Shown one piece after another: positions 51,141-58,527 of a stretch of DNA of 64,000 nt; position 1 is the stretch's first letter; each line of letters opens with the position of its first letter. Below the pieces are notes generated by a model that saw only the letters and a program-made list of their open reading frames with translations, did not search any database and was not told where the DNA came from. A program made the position numbers and the translations under genes. The stretch is from a virus. The stretch lies in IMG/VR virus record IMGVR_UViG_3300029922_000007, positions 102,170 to 166,169 of that record. One strand, written 5' to 3'.

Positions 51141-51643
51141 TTTGTTTCTCCCTGTCCTCTATAGTGTTCTCCCCTTTTTATTTTTCCTATATTTCTATCG
51201 TTGCAGTTCATCCTTTTCCCTATTTCTCTACATGTTACTCCTTCGGACAGCCATTTCTTAATCTGAATAATCTGTTCTATATTGAACATCGCTCTTTTAT
51301 TTTTTACACCTATGTCATCAGTTCCGTGTTCTTTTTTCCTGTGACAGTTTTTGCTTCTATTTTCCCAAATCAAATTTTCGGGTAAGTTATTTTTGTCGTT
51401 TCCGTCTAAATGGGATGCATCTTGATTTTCGTTAGGCTTTCCATTAAAAGTTTCGCATATAAGCCGGTGTACACTTCTAAGATAGGTTTTTCCGTCTTTT
51501 CTTAAGCCCACAAATAGATATTTACCTGTACTGTAAGTATGAGACTTTAATTTTCTAGGGTAAATATTCTTATAAGAATAAATATGCCCATCAGAACCTG
51601 CTTTGTAGCCTGGGTAGTCTTTTAGATCTTTCAGTTCTACCAT
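51137..51643 (-). CDS. HNH homing endonuclease with NUMOD4 domain
   Basis: A 168-residue protein with an N-terminal NUMOD4-like segment (LKDYPGYKAGSDGHIYSYK), an HNH core (VHRLICETFNG, ASHLDGNDKNNLPENLIW, NCHRKKEHG) and a C-terminal helix-turn-helix (GVTCREIGKRMNCNDRNIGKIKRG) like NUMOD1/IENR. The gene lies neatly between two operon genes with overlaps at both ends, so it inserted without breaking the operon. Confidence 0.9.
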   Translation of the reverse strand: MVELKDLKDYPGYKAGSDGHIYSYKNIYPRKLKSHTYSTGKYLFVGLRKDGKTYLRSVHRLICETFNGKPNENQDASHLDGNDKNNLPENLIWENRSKNCHRKKEHGTDDIGVKNKRAMFNIEQIIQIKKWLSEGVTCREIGKRMNCNDRNIGKIKRGEHYRGQGETK

Positions 51644-52074
51644 TTCAGGACCTCTTTAAAGAATTCTTCGTGTTCCTCTTCTTGGATAGCCATATCTAAG
51701 AGTAGCCCATAGGTAACTGTTTTGTCAAGGCCGTTACACTCCCTAGAAATTCGGTAGTAGGAGATTGACCCAAGTTTTTCGATCAATCCCGCGCCCCACA
51801 TAGCCACTCTATAGGACATAACTCTACAAGAAACGGAGATAGTCCTACCGATGAGCCAAAATACTCTATCTAGGAATGGACTTGGCTTAGCTTCTAACGA
51901 TTGCAGGATAGCCTCTACATACAACTTATGAGTCAGTTCTTCCAACCGGATTATCCTAAGTTCGGTCTTAATTCGACCGTGCGGCAAAGAAGCGATATGC
52001 CCAGTGTAGGCTTCCATGGCACCGACTTCCATCGCGTGGGCTTGTTGGAGCATACGAATCAATTTCTTATTCAT
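51637..52074 (-). CDS. COQ7-like di-iron ferritin-fold protein
   Basis: A 145-residue four-helix protein. Possible iron ligands are in the COQ7 order: Glu16 (HAMEVGAMEAY), Glu46 and His49 (EELTH), Glu99, Glu132 and His135 (QEEEHEEF). COQ7 hydroxylates a ubiquinone precursor in bacteria; the start AHAMEVGAMEAYTGHI resembles its HAGEVGAxxIYxGQ. A phage function could be quinone modification or some other oxidation; this is open. A hydrophobic middle (residues 68-98) could touch the membrane, as in COQ7. It overlaps the neighbours by 4-7 bases. Confidence 0.7.
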   Translation of the reverse strand: MNKKLIRMLQQAHAMEVGAMEAYTGHIASLPHGRIKTELRIIRLEELTHKLYVEAILQSLEAKPSPFLDRVFWLIGRTISVSCRVMSYRVAMWGAGLIEKLGSISYYRISRECNGLDKTVTYGLLLDMAIQEEEHEEFFKEVLKW

Positions 52075-53093
52075 TGGGTCTCCCTAACGATCTTAGAGTA
52101 CACTTCATAGACGAAATTGTCAGCCCATTCTCGATCTGGCTCATCTCGAAGGGTAGATTTTTCATGGGCAATGTATAGATCGGCCAATCCCTGTTCAATC
52201 ATTTCTGCTACCTCATCGTAGGGAAGTTGGCCGAGTTTAACCTTCAAAAGAAGGTCGCGATCGGGACGAGGAAAGGTGATATGACCCGTATTTAGCAATT
52301 CCAGAGCTTCGCCGTTAACCCTCAGGCAATGTGAGATCGCCTTCCAGTCTTTGCCGCCCGCAATATGAGCCTTTTCAGCTCTAGCTCCATAGCTATCCAG
52401 CATCTTACCTACGATATCCTTGGCATACTTTACCGTAGCATGAAAGGGGATAGAGCGACCGTTTACTTTAAGGTGAGGAGCATCCAGTTCACCTTTAGGT
52501 CCTTTAAGCATTACAATTTCAATAAGCGGAAGTTTCTCAAGAGAAATAATGTCTCTAGATTGTTCCACAAGAGTCTCAAGATATGGACGGTAATCGTTTA
52601 AAGTAGCTCTAGGTGCCGTGAAATCTTCAAGCAATGCTGCGGTGCGTTTAAGGGCATCCATACGAGAACCTTTAATCCCATATTTGGCACATTGCTGTTT
52701 TGCATACCCAACGAACGCGTTAACGTTGCGAGTTAGAAGCTTATCTTTGTTGTCTTTGATAGTTCTCCATATGGTCAATCCTGGAACTTTCCCGTCATAG
52801 GTCCTGTAATAGGATTCCTCCATTGGAGCGAAGATCATATCGAGCGCGACCGTCTGTCCTTGCATTAGAAGGTCAAGATACCGATCAAGACTAAAAACTT
52901 CAACGTCTATATCGTCCTTAGTATTACGTTCACAAGTAGCCTTTGGGCGACATGTAGCGATAGTCTTCTTATAGGTACCAAGAACGATCTCTTTGGCGGT
53001 TGGAAGATAGATACCCTTAAAGTCTAAATCAGAATTTTCCGTATTGGTACCGTACAAGTGACTTCCGAATTTAATTTCTAGAATTTTATTCAT
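52071..53093 (-). CDS. Nucleotidyltransferase-superfamily protein
   Basis: A 340-residue protein with a DNA-polymerase-beta-like transferase motif near the start: FGSHLYGTNTENSDLDFKGI, which has GS and the paired Asp of SDLD, and IDVEVFSLDRYL with the third acidic residue. This family occurs in large phages next to RNA-repair genes; its substrate (possibly tRNA or nucleotide) is not known. I start at the ATG 53093, which has GGATAA nearby and overlaps the preceding gene by 8 bases; a longer frame begins at 53135 inside that gene. Confidence 0.8.
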   Translation of the reverse strand: MNKILEIKFGSHLYGTNTENSDLDFKGIYLPTAKEIVLGTYKKTIATCRPKATCERNTKDDIDVEVFSLDRYLDLLMQGQTVALDMIFAPMEESYYRTYDGKVPGLTIWRTIKDNKDKLLTRNVNAFVGYAKQQCAKYGIKGSRMDALKRTAALLEDFTAPRATLNDYRPYLETLVEQSRDIISLEKLPLIEIVMLKGPKGELDAPHLKVNGRSIPFHATVKYAKDIVGKMLDSYGARAEKAHIAGGKDWKAISHCLRVNGEALELLNTGHITFPRPDRDLLLKVKLGQLPYDEVAEMIEQGLADLYIAHEKSTLRDEPDREWADNFVYEVYSKIVRETQ

Positions 53094-53265
53094 TCCACTT
53101 ATCCAATTCTTCGACTGTGTAGGTAAACGCGGCATTGTGAGAGACGGATATCGTTCGATAGTTGTCAGTAATCAGTATTACCGTTCCGTCTGCATAATAA
53201 GTTTCTGGATCGTCATCGTGCCAATAAGGGACTAGGGCTGCTTGACTTAAGGGGTATTTATTCAT
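53086..53265 (-). CDS. Very small acidic protein (59 residues)
   Basis: MNKYPLSQAALVPYWHDDDP, ending VEELDKWNE. It overlaps upstream and downstream genes by 4 and 8 bases in frame-compatible fashion. No family recognised; its place in the RNA-repair operon is its only clue. Confidence 0.65.
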   Translation of the reverse strand: MNKYPLSQAALVPYWHDDDPETYYADGTVILITDNYRTISVSHNAAFTYTVEELDKWNE

Positions 53266-53405
53266 GAGTAAACCTTAAAAGCGCTTTTTGGGTCCACTAC
53301 CCAAAACTTATACTGCCAAAGACACTTAACTAGAATACCAATTGGCATAAAACGTACGATCCTAACAAGCCTGCCATTGATATCGAGTACATCGTCTACT
53401 TTCAT
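53262..53405 (-). CDS. Very small basic protein (47 residues)
   Basis: MKVDDVLDINGRLVRIVRFM, then LWQYKFWVVDPKSAF. It looks like a tiny SH3-like barrel. Linked by ATGA to the RNA ligase gene and to the next gene. Function unknown. Confidence 0.65.
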   Translation of the reverse strand: MKVDDVLDINGRLVRIVRFMPIGILVKCLWQYKFWVVDPKSAFKVYS

Positions 53406-54472
53406 TGCAGCACTTTCATGCTATTGCCATCTGGCCTGATCTGTTTTAGTATGTAGCCATCGAGAGCATCGTTCTTCCCAAGAAGGAAAGGGAATATTCC
53501 TTGGCTATACTTCACATCGTTATTGGCCAAGTAAAGACCAACATTTTTACGCCAATCAGGCCCAAAATTCTTCAGATTGTGGGTAACTGTCTCAAGGGCA
53601 ATAGTAACGAGAACATTCTTATATTGCTGATCAAGTTCAGCAACGTAAGGCTCATAATCCTTACGAAGTTCTTCCGGGAGTTGCTGTAAGTATGTCTGAT
53701 CTACTTTGCCGCCCTTCATAGTTTCCCAGAGCGCGATTGGGGATAGGCTGGACATGAGTTTGGCGATTCGGAGATACTCTTTTCCTTTGATCTTAACGCG
53801 GGTTCCATTTTCAAAACGGACCACGAATCCTTCATCGTCCTTTGGTAAAGTTTCTTGGAGAGCGATCATTTCGGGGATAGTGTAGTTGTAACTCTTAGCC
53901 ATCCTCATGCCCATAGAAGCGGCCATATATTGAACGGTTTCGTGATCGTGCTCGTAACCATCGTTGCGGCGGAAGGCCCCAAGTAGAACCAACTCTTCCG
54001 TGTCTCCATAGTTAATTATGATTCGGTTCTGAGGGTAAATGATTTCAGCGAGAAGAGTCGTATTGGGCTCGATGGATGAGAGGTTGTATTTTTTGAGTAG
54101 TTCTGCTCCTTTGGCCGCTTGATCTGAATAGAAGCTACCGCGAGTAGAAACGTGCCATTCTCCCTCGTAGTGGAATATGATGCCAAGAGAGCCGTCGACC
54201 TTTTCTGAAACCGTATAGGGAAGATCTGGTAGATTTTTAAGAAATGTCTGCTCCATCTCACCCAAATTAAAAAATTTTGGTATGCATTTTCCGACAACGT
54301 CGCCAGTATCCTTATTTAAGATCAGTCCCCGAGCGATAAGTGTGTATTCGTCCCAAGCTCTTTCGAACGTACATTTATCGGTATAACCGTATAAAATCAA
54401 GGACTTATACTCACTCTTACGAAGGAATCCCAGTTCTACACGTTTTTCGAATTCTGATAGGTCGTATTTCAC
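53402..54472 (-). CDS. rnlA: RNA ligase 1 family (T4 Rnl1/RnlA-like)
   Basis: A 356-residue ATP-dependent RNA ligase. The nucleotidyl Lys is Lys91 in SEKVDGSLG (motif I), with RGLIL near 48-52, TLLAEIIYP (motif IIIa), DDEGFVVRF (motif IV) and VKIKGKEYLRIAK (motif V). It would join RNA ends, most famously tRNA cut by anticodon nucleases such as PrrC. It follows the kinase gene with a one-base overlap (stop/start), so the two are made together, as expected for repair partners. The length is close to T4 RnlA (374). Confidence 0.9.
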   Translation of the reverse strand: MKYDLSEFEKRVELGFLRKSEYKSLILYGYTDKCTFERAWDEYTLIARGLILNKDTGDVVGKCIPKFFNLGEMEQTFLKNLPDLPYTVSEKVDGSLGIIFHYEGEWHVSTRGSFYSDQAAKGAELLKKYNLSSIEPNTTLLAEIIYPQNRIIINYGDTEELVLLGAFRRNDGYEHDHETVQYMAASMGMRMAKSYNYTIPEMIALQETLPKDDEGFVVRFENGTRVKIKGKEYLRIAKLMSSLSPIALWETMKGGKVDQTYLQQLPEELRKDYEPYVAELDQQYKNVLVTIALETVTHNLKNFGPDWRKNVGLYLANNDVKYSQGIFPFLLGKNDALDGYILKQIRPDGNSMKVLQ

Positions 54473-55338
54473 TAAAAATGCCCCTTCTCTCCAGCGCAGT
54501 CCAAAACTACAATTCCGTGGGATCTGATCTGGTCGATTACTTGCTTTCGATCATCCACGCAGAAGAGTAGATTATACTTAGTTTTGATCTCAAACTCAAG
54601 CATAATCTCCTTAACGATAGAGTCCTTTCGAGAATCATTAGTCCTGCGCATAATTAGCTGGTCGTAGGGAATATCATGGTATTTTAACCACTTCTCTGTT
54701 TGCTCTCTATAGTCTTCTGGACGACCTGAACAAATGAGAATATGGCTACAATAGCTCATGCCCACAGTCATTTTTTTACACCACCCATTTACTGGGTCTT
54801 CAGACATTCCCGCAAAGAAGGCAGGCCAATTCTTTTTAGGTCCTTGAACGTAGTGCTCTCTATGGGAAGCGTCAGACAGCGTATTGTCAGCATCCACCCA
54901 AATAGCTGGCGTCTTATAGCCTTCAGGCCAGCATCTCAAAACCCTATCGGCTTCCTCATCGGTAACGCGCTCGTATTTTGTAAAAAACATGTGTAGAGCT
55001 GACTTAGCATCGGTCTCGTTTTGAATGGTAAGATGGTCTTTACGTTCCATGCAGCGCTTAAAGCACGTATCGTAGGACTCATGAAGAACGGTAATGTGGG
55101 TACTATAGCCCAAAGCCTTAGCTGGATCTAAGTACCGATTCCGTTGACCTTTGGAGAAATTAAGGCGATCTACTACAATATCCTTGCCTTCTTGAAGGGC
55201 CAAGTTGAATAGGCGGAGATGATCTTTACCTTGAAGGTCTTGATTGATATACGTGACACCGCCCTTAGAACAATAGTCCAAAGCTAAGGTGGATTTCCCA
55301 GATCCTGGAGGGCCAACAAGCAATGTGAGTCTCTTCAT
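54472..55338 (-). CDS. pseT: Polynucleotide 5'-kinase / 3'-phosphatase (T4 Pnkp/PseT-like)
   Basis: A 288-residue two-domain enzyme. The N-terminal kinase has GPPGSGKST (9-17) and a nucleic-acid-binding part with VDRLNFSKGQRNRYL. The C-terminal HAD phosphatase has WVDADNTLSD (residues Asp-x-Asp), LICSGRPEDYRE and CVDDRKQVID. It prepares RNA ends (5'-P, 3'-OH) for the ligase. The canonical DxDGT is DADNT here. I start at 55338 because the other possible ATG (55356) lies inside the promoter; the -10 box is 8 bases before 55338. Confidence 0.9.
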   Translation of the reverse strand: MKRLTLLVGPPGSGKSTLALDYCSKGGVTYINQDLQGKDHLRLFNLALQEGKDIVVDRLNFSKGQRNRYLDPAKALGYSTHITVLHESYDTCFKRCMERKDHLTIQNETDAKSALHMFFTKYERVTDEEADRVLRCWPEGYKTPAIWVDADNTLSDASHREHYVQGPKKNWPAFFAGMSEDPVNGWCKKMTVGMSYCSHILICSGRPEDYREQTEKWLKYHDIPYDQLIMRRTNDSRKDSIVKEIMLEFEIKTKYNLLFCVDDRKQVIDQIRSHGIVVLDCAGEKGHF

Positions 55339-55346
55339 ACTTTCAT

Positions 55347-55375
55347 AGTATGCCATAGGGTTAAGGGATGGTCAA
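55347..55375 (-). promoter_or_regulatory. Sigma70-like promoter of the RNA-repair operon
   Basis: Minus strand: TTGACC (55375-55370), 17-base spacer, CATACT (55352-55347), then 8 bases and the ATG at 55338. Leader would be about one base; the operon would start with an almost leaderless mRNA. Confidence 0.6.
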
Positions 55376-55444
55376 TATTTAATTTGACTTCTTTCAAGAG
55401 ATAGGTTAACGTTTTAAAAGGTCGGTAAAACAAAGGAGGTTCAA

Positions 55445-56038
55445 ATGAAAGGCTGCAGGAACTTAACGGACGAAGAGATTGTCAATGTTTACAACGAGCT
55501 AAGCACTCCAAGGGATAAGAATATGTTTCTCGTCGGCGTGCTTACAGGCCTAAGAATTAGCGAACTCTTGAGTCTAAGGGTAAAGGATGTTTACGAAAAT
55601 GGTCGAATGTCAGAATGGATCACCGTAGCTAGAAAGAATACTAAGGGAAAGATCGAATCCAAGACCTTGCCCATGGTGGATGAGGCTCGAAACTCTTTGG
55701 AGAAGTTCATAAGCTCAATGGAAAATCCTAAGCCTACAGATCCACTCTTCAAGTCAACTCAGGGGGATAAAGCTATCTCTAGGGTTATGGCCCATAAGAT
55801 TTTAAAGAAAGCGTTTACTTCCCTAAAGATGACCGGAAAGCTTAGTACTCATAGCTGTAGGAAATCATTCGCTCAGAGGATCCATAAGGAGCTTGGAAAT
55901 CGAATTGAGAGAACACAGGTAGCTCTTTGCCATAAAAGCTTGTCGAGCACGGTTAGTTATATTCAGGTTGATAGGGAAGAAGTTGAGAATGGTATTCGGA
56001 ATGTTGGTGGATTTTTGGCTGGGAAGATTGTGGGGTAA
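55445..56038 (+). CDS. Minimal tyrosine recombinase
   Basis: A 197-residue protein with the complete catalytic set of tyrosine recombinases: Arg37 (TGLRISELLSL), Lys73, His136 and Arg139 (THSCRKSFA), His163 (ALCHKSL) and Tyr172. It lacks the usual N-terminal core-binding domain, so DNA binding must be by the catalytic domain alone or with a partner. The ribosome-binding site is strong (AAAGGAGG). It stands divergent to the RNA-repair operon. A role in resolving concatemers, flipping a segment or integration is possible; no flanking att-like repeat was seen. Confidence 0.85.
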   Translation: MKGCRNLTDEEIVNVYNELSTPRDKNMFLVGVLTGLRISELLSLRVKDVYENGRMSEWITVARKNTKGKIESKTLPMVDEARNSLEKFISSMENPKPTDPLFKSTQGDKAISRVMAHKILKKAFTSLKMTGKLSTHSCRKSFAQRIHKELGNRIERTQVALCHKSLSSTVSYIQVDREEVENGIRNVGGFLAGKIVG

Positions 56039-56656
56039 TTACCGACCGTACTTGGCGATCCACGATTCGATCTCCGAAATAGAAACGGGCCTGTAATTAT
56101 TTCCGACAACTCCAACATCCCTCTGTTTCCCTAAGATCTTCTGAGACTTACCACTATTAGGGCTATGTACATGACCATGACAGTGAAACTGGCCTCGATC
56201 AGGAACAGAATAGGCATGATTTTTATGGTCGCCATGCCAACAGGCTCCAAGTTGAGCGCCCTTCATTTCAGAAGTATCCTCACGCCATACACCCATAAGA
56301 GGACAATGCGACATGGTAACTTCATGTCCGGCAATCCAAAGGGAAGCTGAGTTCAAGACTACATCGAACCCAGCTTTATACATGGCGCTAGAGCCTTTGT
56401 CGTGATTGCCCATGATTAAGACTTTGGTGCCGTGGAGTTGGTCGATAATACCTTTTAGTTTATCTCCAGTACAAAGGCCCATATCGCCTAGAAAATAGGT
56501 AATGCTATCTTCGGGAACGGTAGAATTGAAGTTATTGATGAGAACCCTATGCATGTGGTCCAAGTTATCAAATGGACGCTTATCGAATTTTAACGAATTC
56601 TCATGAAAGCAATGCCAATCCGACGTCAGAAAAACGAGTTTACGTTCATTCCCCAT
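56039..56656 (-). CDS. Calcineurin-like metallophosphoesterase
   Basis: A 205-residue phosphoesterase with TSDWHCFHEN (Asp, His), FLGDMG, IMGNHDKG, VTMSHCP near 113 and HCHGHVHS near 160. It differs from the 35.5 kb enzyme in sequence and arrangement, resembling the small phage and bacterial phosphoesterases with the WHxxHxN start. Substrate unknown. It converges on the recombinase gene with adjacent stops and overlaps the upstream gene by 11 bases. Confidence 0.85.
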   Translation of the reverse strand: MGNERKLVFLTSDWHCFHENSLKFDKRPFDNLDHMHRVLINNFNSTVPEDSITYFLGDMGLCTGDKLKGIIDQLHGTKVLIMGNHDKGSSAMYKAGFDVVLNSASLWIAGHEVTMSHCPLMGVWREDTSEMKGAQLGACWHGDHKNHAYSVPDRGQFHCHGHVHSPNSGKSQKILGKQRDVGVVGNNYRPVSISEIESWIAKYGR

Positions 56657-57131
56657 ATGGTTTACCCTGAAACAAGTACACTTCCCTCTTCACCTTCCAA
56701 ATTTGAGCCTTGTTTGGGGTATAGCAGGCAAAGAAGTATCCTTTAGGCGTAAGATGAATTTCGAAGTTCTTAGGCTCACAAGCCATCCAAAGTCTAGGCT
56801 CAAGTCGAACGAGGTGGGTTGGGCTACCCATGTTCTTAGCGCACTCTACGACGATATCGGAAACTAGTTCCAGGAGAGATTCTTTAAAGACTTCTACGGT
56901 TGGAATGTGCTGTAGGAAGTCGTAAGGAGTTAAAGGAAGCGAGTAATTTAGCAGAACAGCCGTACACCTGCGAAGAGGAGATTCGTAAAAGGATGAGCGC
57001 CCTATTCTTTTATAATATTGGAGATGGTGAGTGTCCCATTTATTTTCTCTAGTGGGAATGAGCTTTATGAATTCCTTGAGAGAAATAGGACTGACTGACC
57101 CAAAAGAAGTGTTGATGATGCTAGGGTTCAT
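56646..57131 (-). CDS. Hypothetical protein
   Basis: A 161-residue protein (MNPSIINTSFGSVSPISLKEF) with a mixed alpha/beta pattern. GAGG lies 6 bases before the ATG at 57131; a TTG at 57152 is less likely. It is the first gene downstream of the structured RNA region and could be controlled by it. No family recognised. Confidence 0.65.
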   Translation of the reverse strand: MNPSIINTSFGSVSPISLKEFIKLIPTRENKWDTHHLQYYKRIGRSSFYESPLRRCTAVLLNYSLPLTPYDFLQHIPTVEVFKESLLELVSDIVVECAKNMGSPTHLVRLEPRLWMACEPKNFEIHLTPKGYFFACYTPNKAQIWKVKREVYLFQGKPYGE

Positions 57132-57241
57132 TAATACCTCGTAACCAACCAAAATAGTTGAAGTGTTGCAAGTTTTTCTTCGAGTTCTTCGTAAGAAGGT
57201 TTCATAAGGAACATCTTAGCACCAAGGACGGACTTGTGCAA

Positions 57242-57542
57242 TATTTTTCTTGGGCGTAGCCCAAGGGGCGCAGTGCCCCTTCAAGTACGTTGCAACTGAT
57301 GCAAAATGGGCGTCGACTCTTGGTAGGTAGTTGATACTATGGGTGTTTTATGGAGTGTGGATGGGCTAGATCGCTACTTCTAGCTTTGGTGGGTATTTAT
57401 CAGATTCATTTCCCACCGCCGACGTGTCGGGCCGGTAGACTGCTCCAAGGGTAGTGCCGTTCGCGGGACACGATTCCGAGTCACACCTTTCGGTGAAGAA
57501 CCTTCTAGTTATTTATATCCCTATCTACAATCAATCTCATCC
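57242..57542 (-). ncRNA. Putative structured RNA or long 5' leader
   Basis: In this gene-free stretch the minus strand can fold into many hairpins. CACC-GAAA-GGTG lies at 57484-57495. CCG-CGAA-CGG lies at 57457-57466 with an outer GTG/CAC pair. CCGA/TCGG is at 57419-57430; GGTGGG/CCCACC at 57388-57417; GCTAGA/TCTAGC at 57365-57384; GGGGC/GCCCC at 57265-57279; CTTGGGC/GCCCAAG at 57249-57265. Two have GNRA-type tetraloops. A good promoter is just upstream. The GC content is visibly higher than in the flanking genes. I cannot assign it to a known class. Confidence 0.55.
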
Positions 57543-57548
57543 AAGGCT

Positions 57549-57576
57549 AGGATATCAAAATGGGGAAGGGTGTCAA
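57549..57576 (-). promoter_or_regulatory. Sigma70-like promoter of the structured RNA
   Basis: Minus strand: TTGACA (57576-57571), 16 bases, TATCCT (57554-57549). The start would be near 57542. A CTTGGCC-TTC-GGCCAAAG type hairpin lies between the HNH stop and this promoter. Confidence 0.65.
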
Positions 57577-57609
57577 GCTTTAGATTTCTTTGGCCGAAGG
57601 CCAAGGGGG

Positions 57610-58527
57610 TTATAGGATCCCGTTGGCGAGTTTATACGCGTCCCATTCTTCGGGCGATTTATCTCTCTTGAGAAAATTATCTTTTTGCCATAAAGGCTGG
57701 AAATTTGAGAAATGGTTCAACCTGTATAGGTCTTCCACGCTTTTAGCCTCGGCCATGGGCGTGATGTGGTCGATATTCCACTTATCTTCGCCGTAGCCGT
57801 AGTTATCCCAGGACATGCCTGGTTGCCAGAGGGACTCTAAGTGGGCCTTAAACTCTTGCGAGTTGCAACCAAGGTAAAGACTTAGCTTAGAACTTTTTAC
57901 GAAGCCATTGTACTTAGTGGCACCGCTAACAGCTCTTCTAATATTGTCGGCCAATTTAACCATAGGGTTTTCTTGGCGCTTCTTTCTTCTTTTGGCGTTT
58001 AGGGCGTCCCTATTTTCTTCGTGATACTTTCTAGTCTTAATTTTTCGTTTTTCTCTGTGTTTGTAGTGGGATGCTCTTTGCCCTTCTGCTCTTTTTTCTG
58101 GATCTTTCGCTTTATATTCTTTATTGTAATCTGAGCGACATTTTTTACAGTCCGCCGACAGTCCATGAAAACCTCCCGCACTTTTATTGAAGAATTCTTT
58201 AGTTTCTTCTTTTAATATTAAGCACTTAGAGCAGTTCTTAAACCCAGGAAGAGGAGCTTCGTGCTGAAATCTTTTAGGCCTACCTGGAGGCCTACTCGTT
58301 TGTTTTGATTGGGACTCTTCGTTCTTTCTCGGGCGACCCCGTGGTTTTCCGTTAGGAACGTACCCCTGGGAATGCCGTTGCGCTGCATACAGTTGCATGC
58401 AGTTCTTACACCAAGAGGATAGGCCGCTTTTTATTTTAACGTTGATGTTAAAATCGGCTACCGGAAGATTTTGGCTACATTTGGAACAGTTTTTATGGCC
58501 ATCGATTATAGAGAATTTGGTATTCAT
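57610..58527 (-). CDS. HNH endonuclease with Cys-pair repeats and AT-hook-like motifs
   Basis: A 305-residue protein. The N-terminal half has two Cys-rich repeats (NCSKCSQNLPVADF with CKNC; NCSKCLILKEETKEFF with CKKC) and, between them, basic RGRPRK and GRPKR, like AT-hooks. The C-terminal half is the HNH domain: YLGCNSQEFKAHLESLW, KWNIDHITPMAEAKS, HFSNFQPLWQKDNFLKRDK. It probably binds and cuts a homing site. It lies upstream of the structured RNA region; the two may move together. Confidence 0.85.
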   Translation of the reverse strand: MNTKFSIIDGHKNCSKCSQNLPVADFNINVKIKSGLSSWCKNCMQLYAAQRHSQGYVPNGKPRGRPRKNEESQSKQTSRPPGRPKRFQHEAPLPGFKNCSKCLILKEETKEFFNKSAGGFHGLSADCKKCRSDYNKEYKAKDPEKRAEGQRASHYKHREKRKIKTRKYHEENRDALNAKRRKKRQENPMVKLADNIRRAVSGATKYNGFVKSSKLSLYLGCNSQEFKAHLESLWQPGMSWDNYGYGEDKWNIDHITPMAEAKSVEDLYRLNHFSNFQPLWQKDNFLKRDKSPEEWDAYKLANGIL

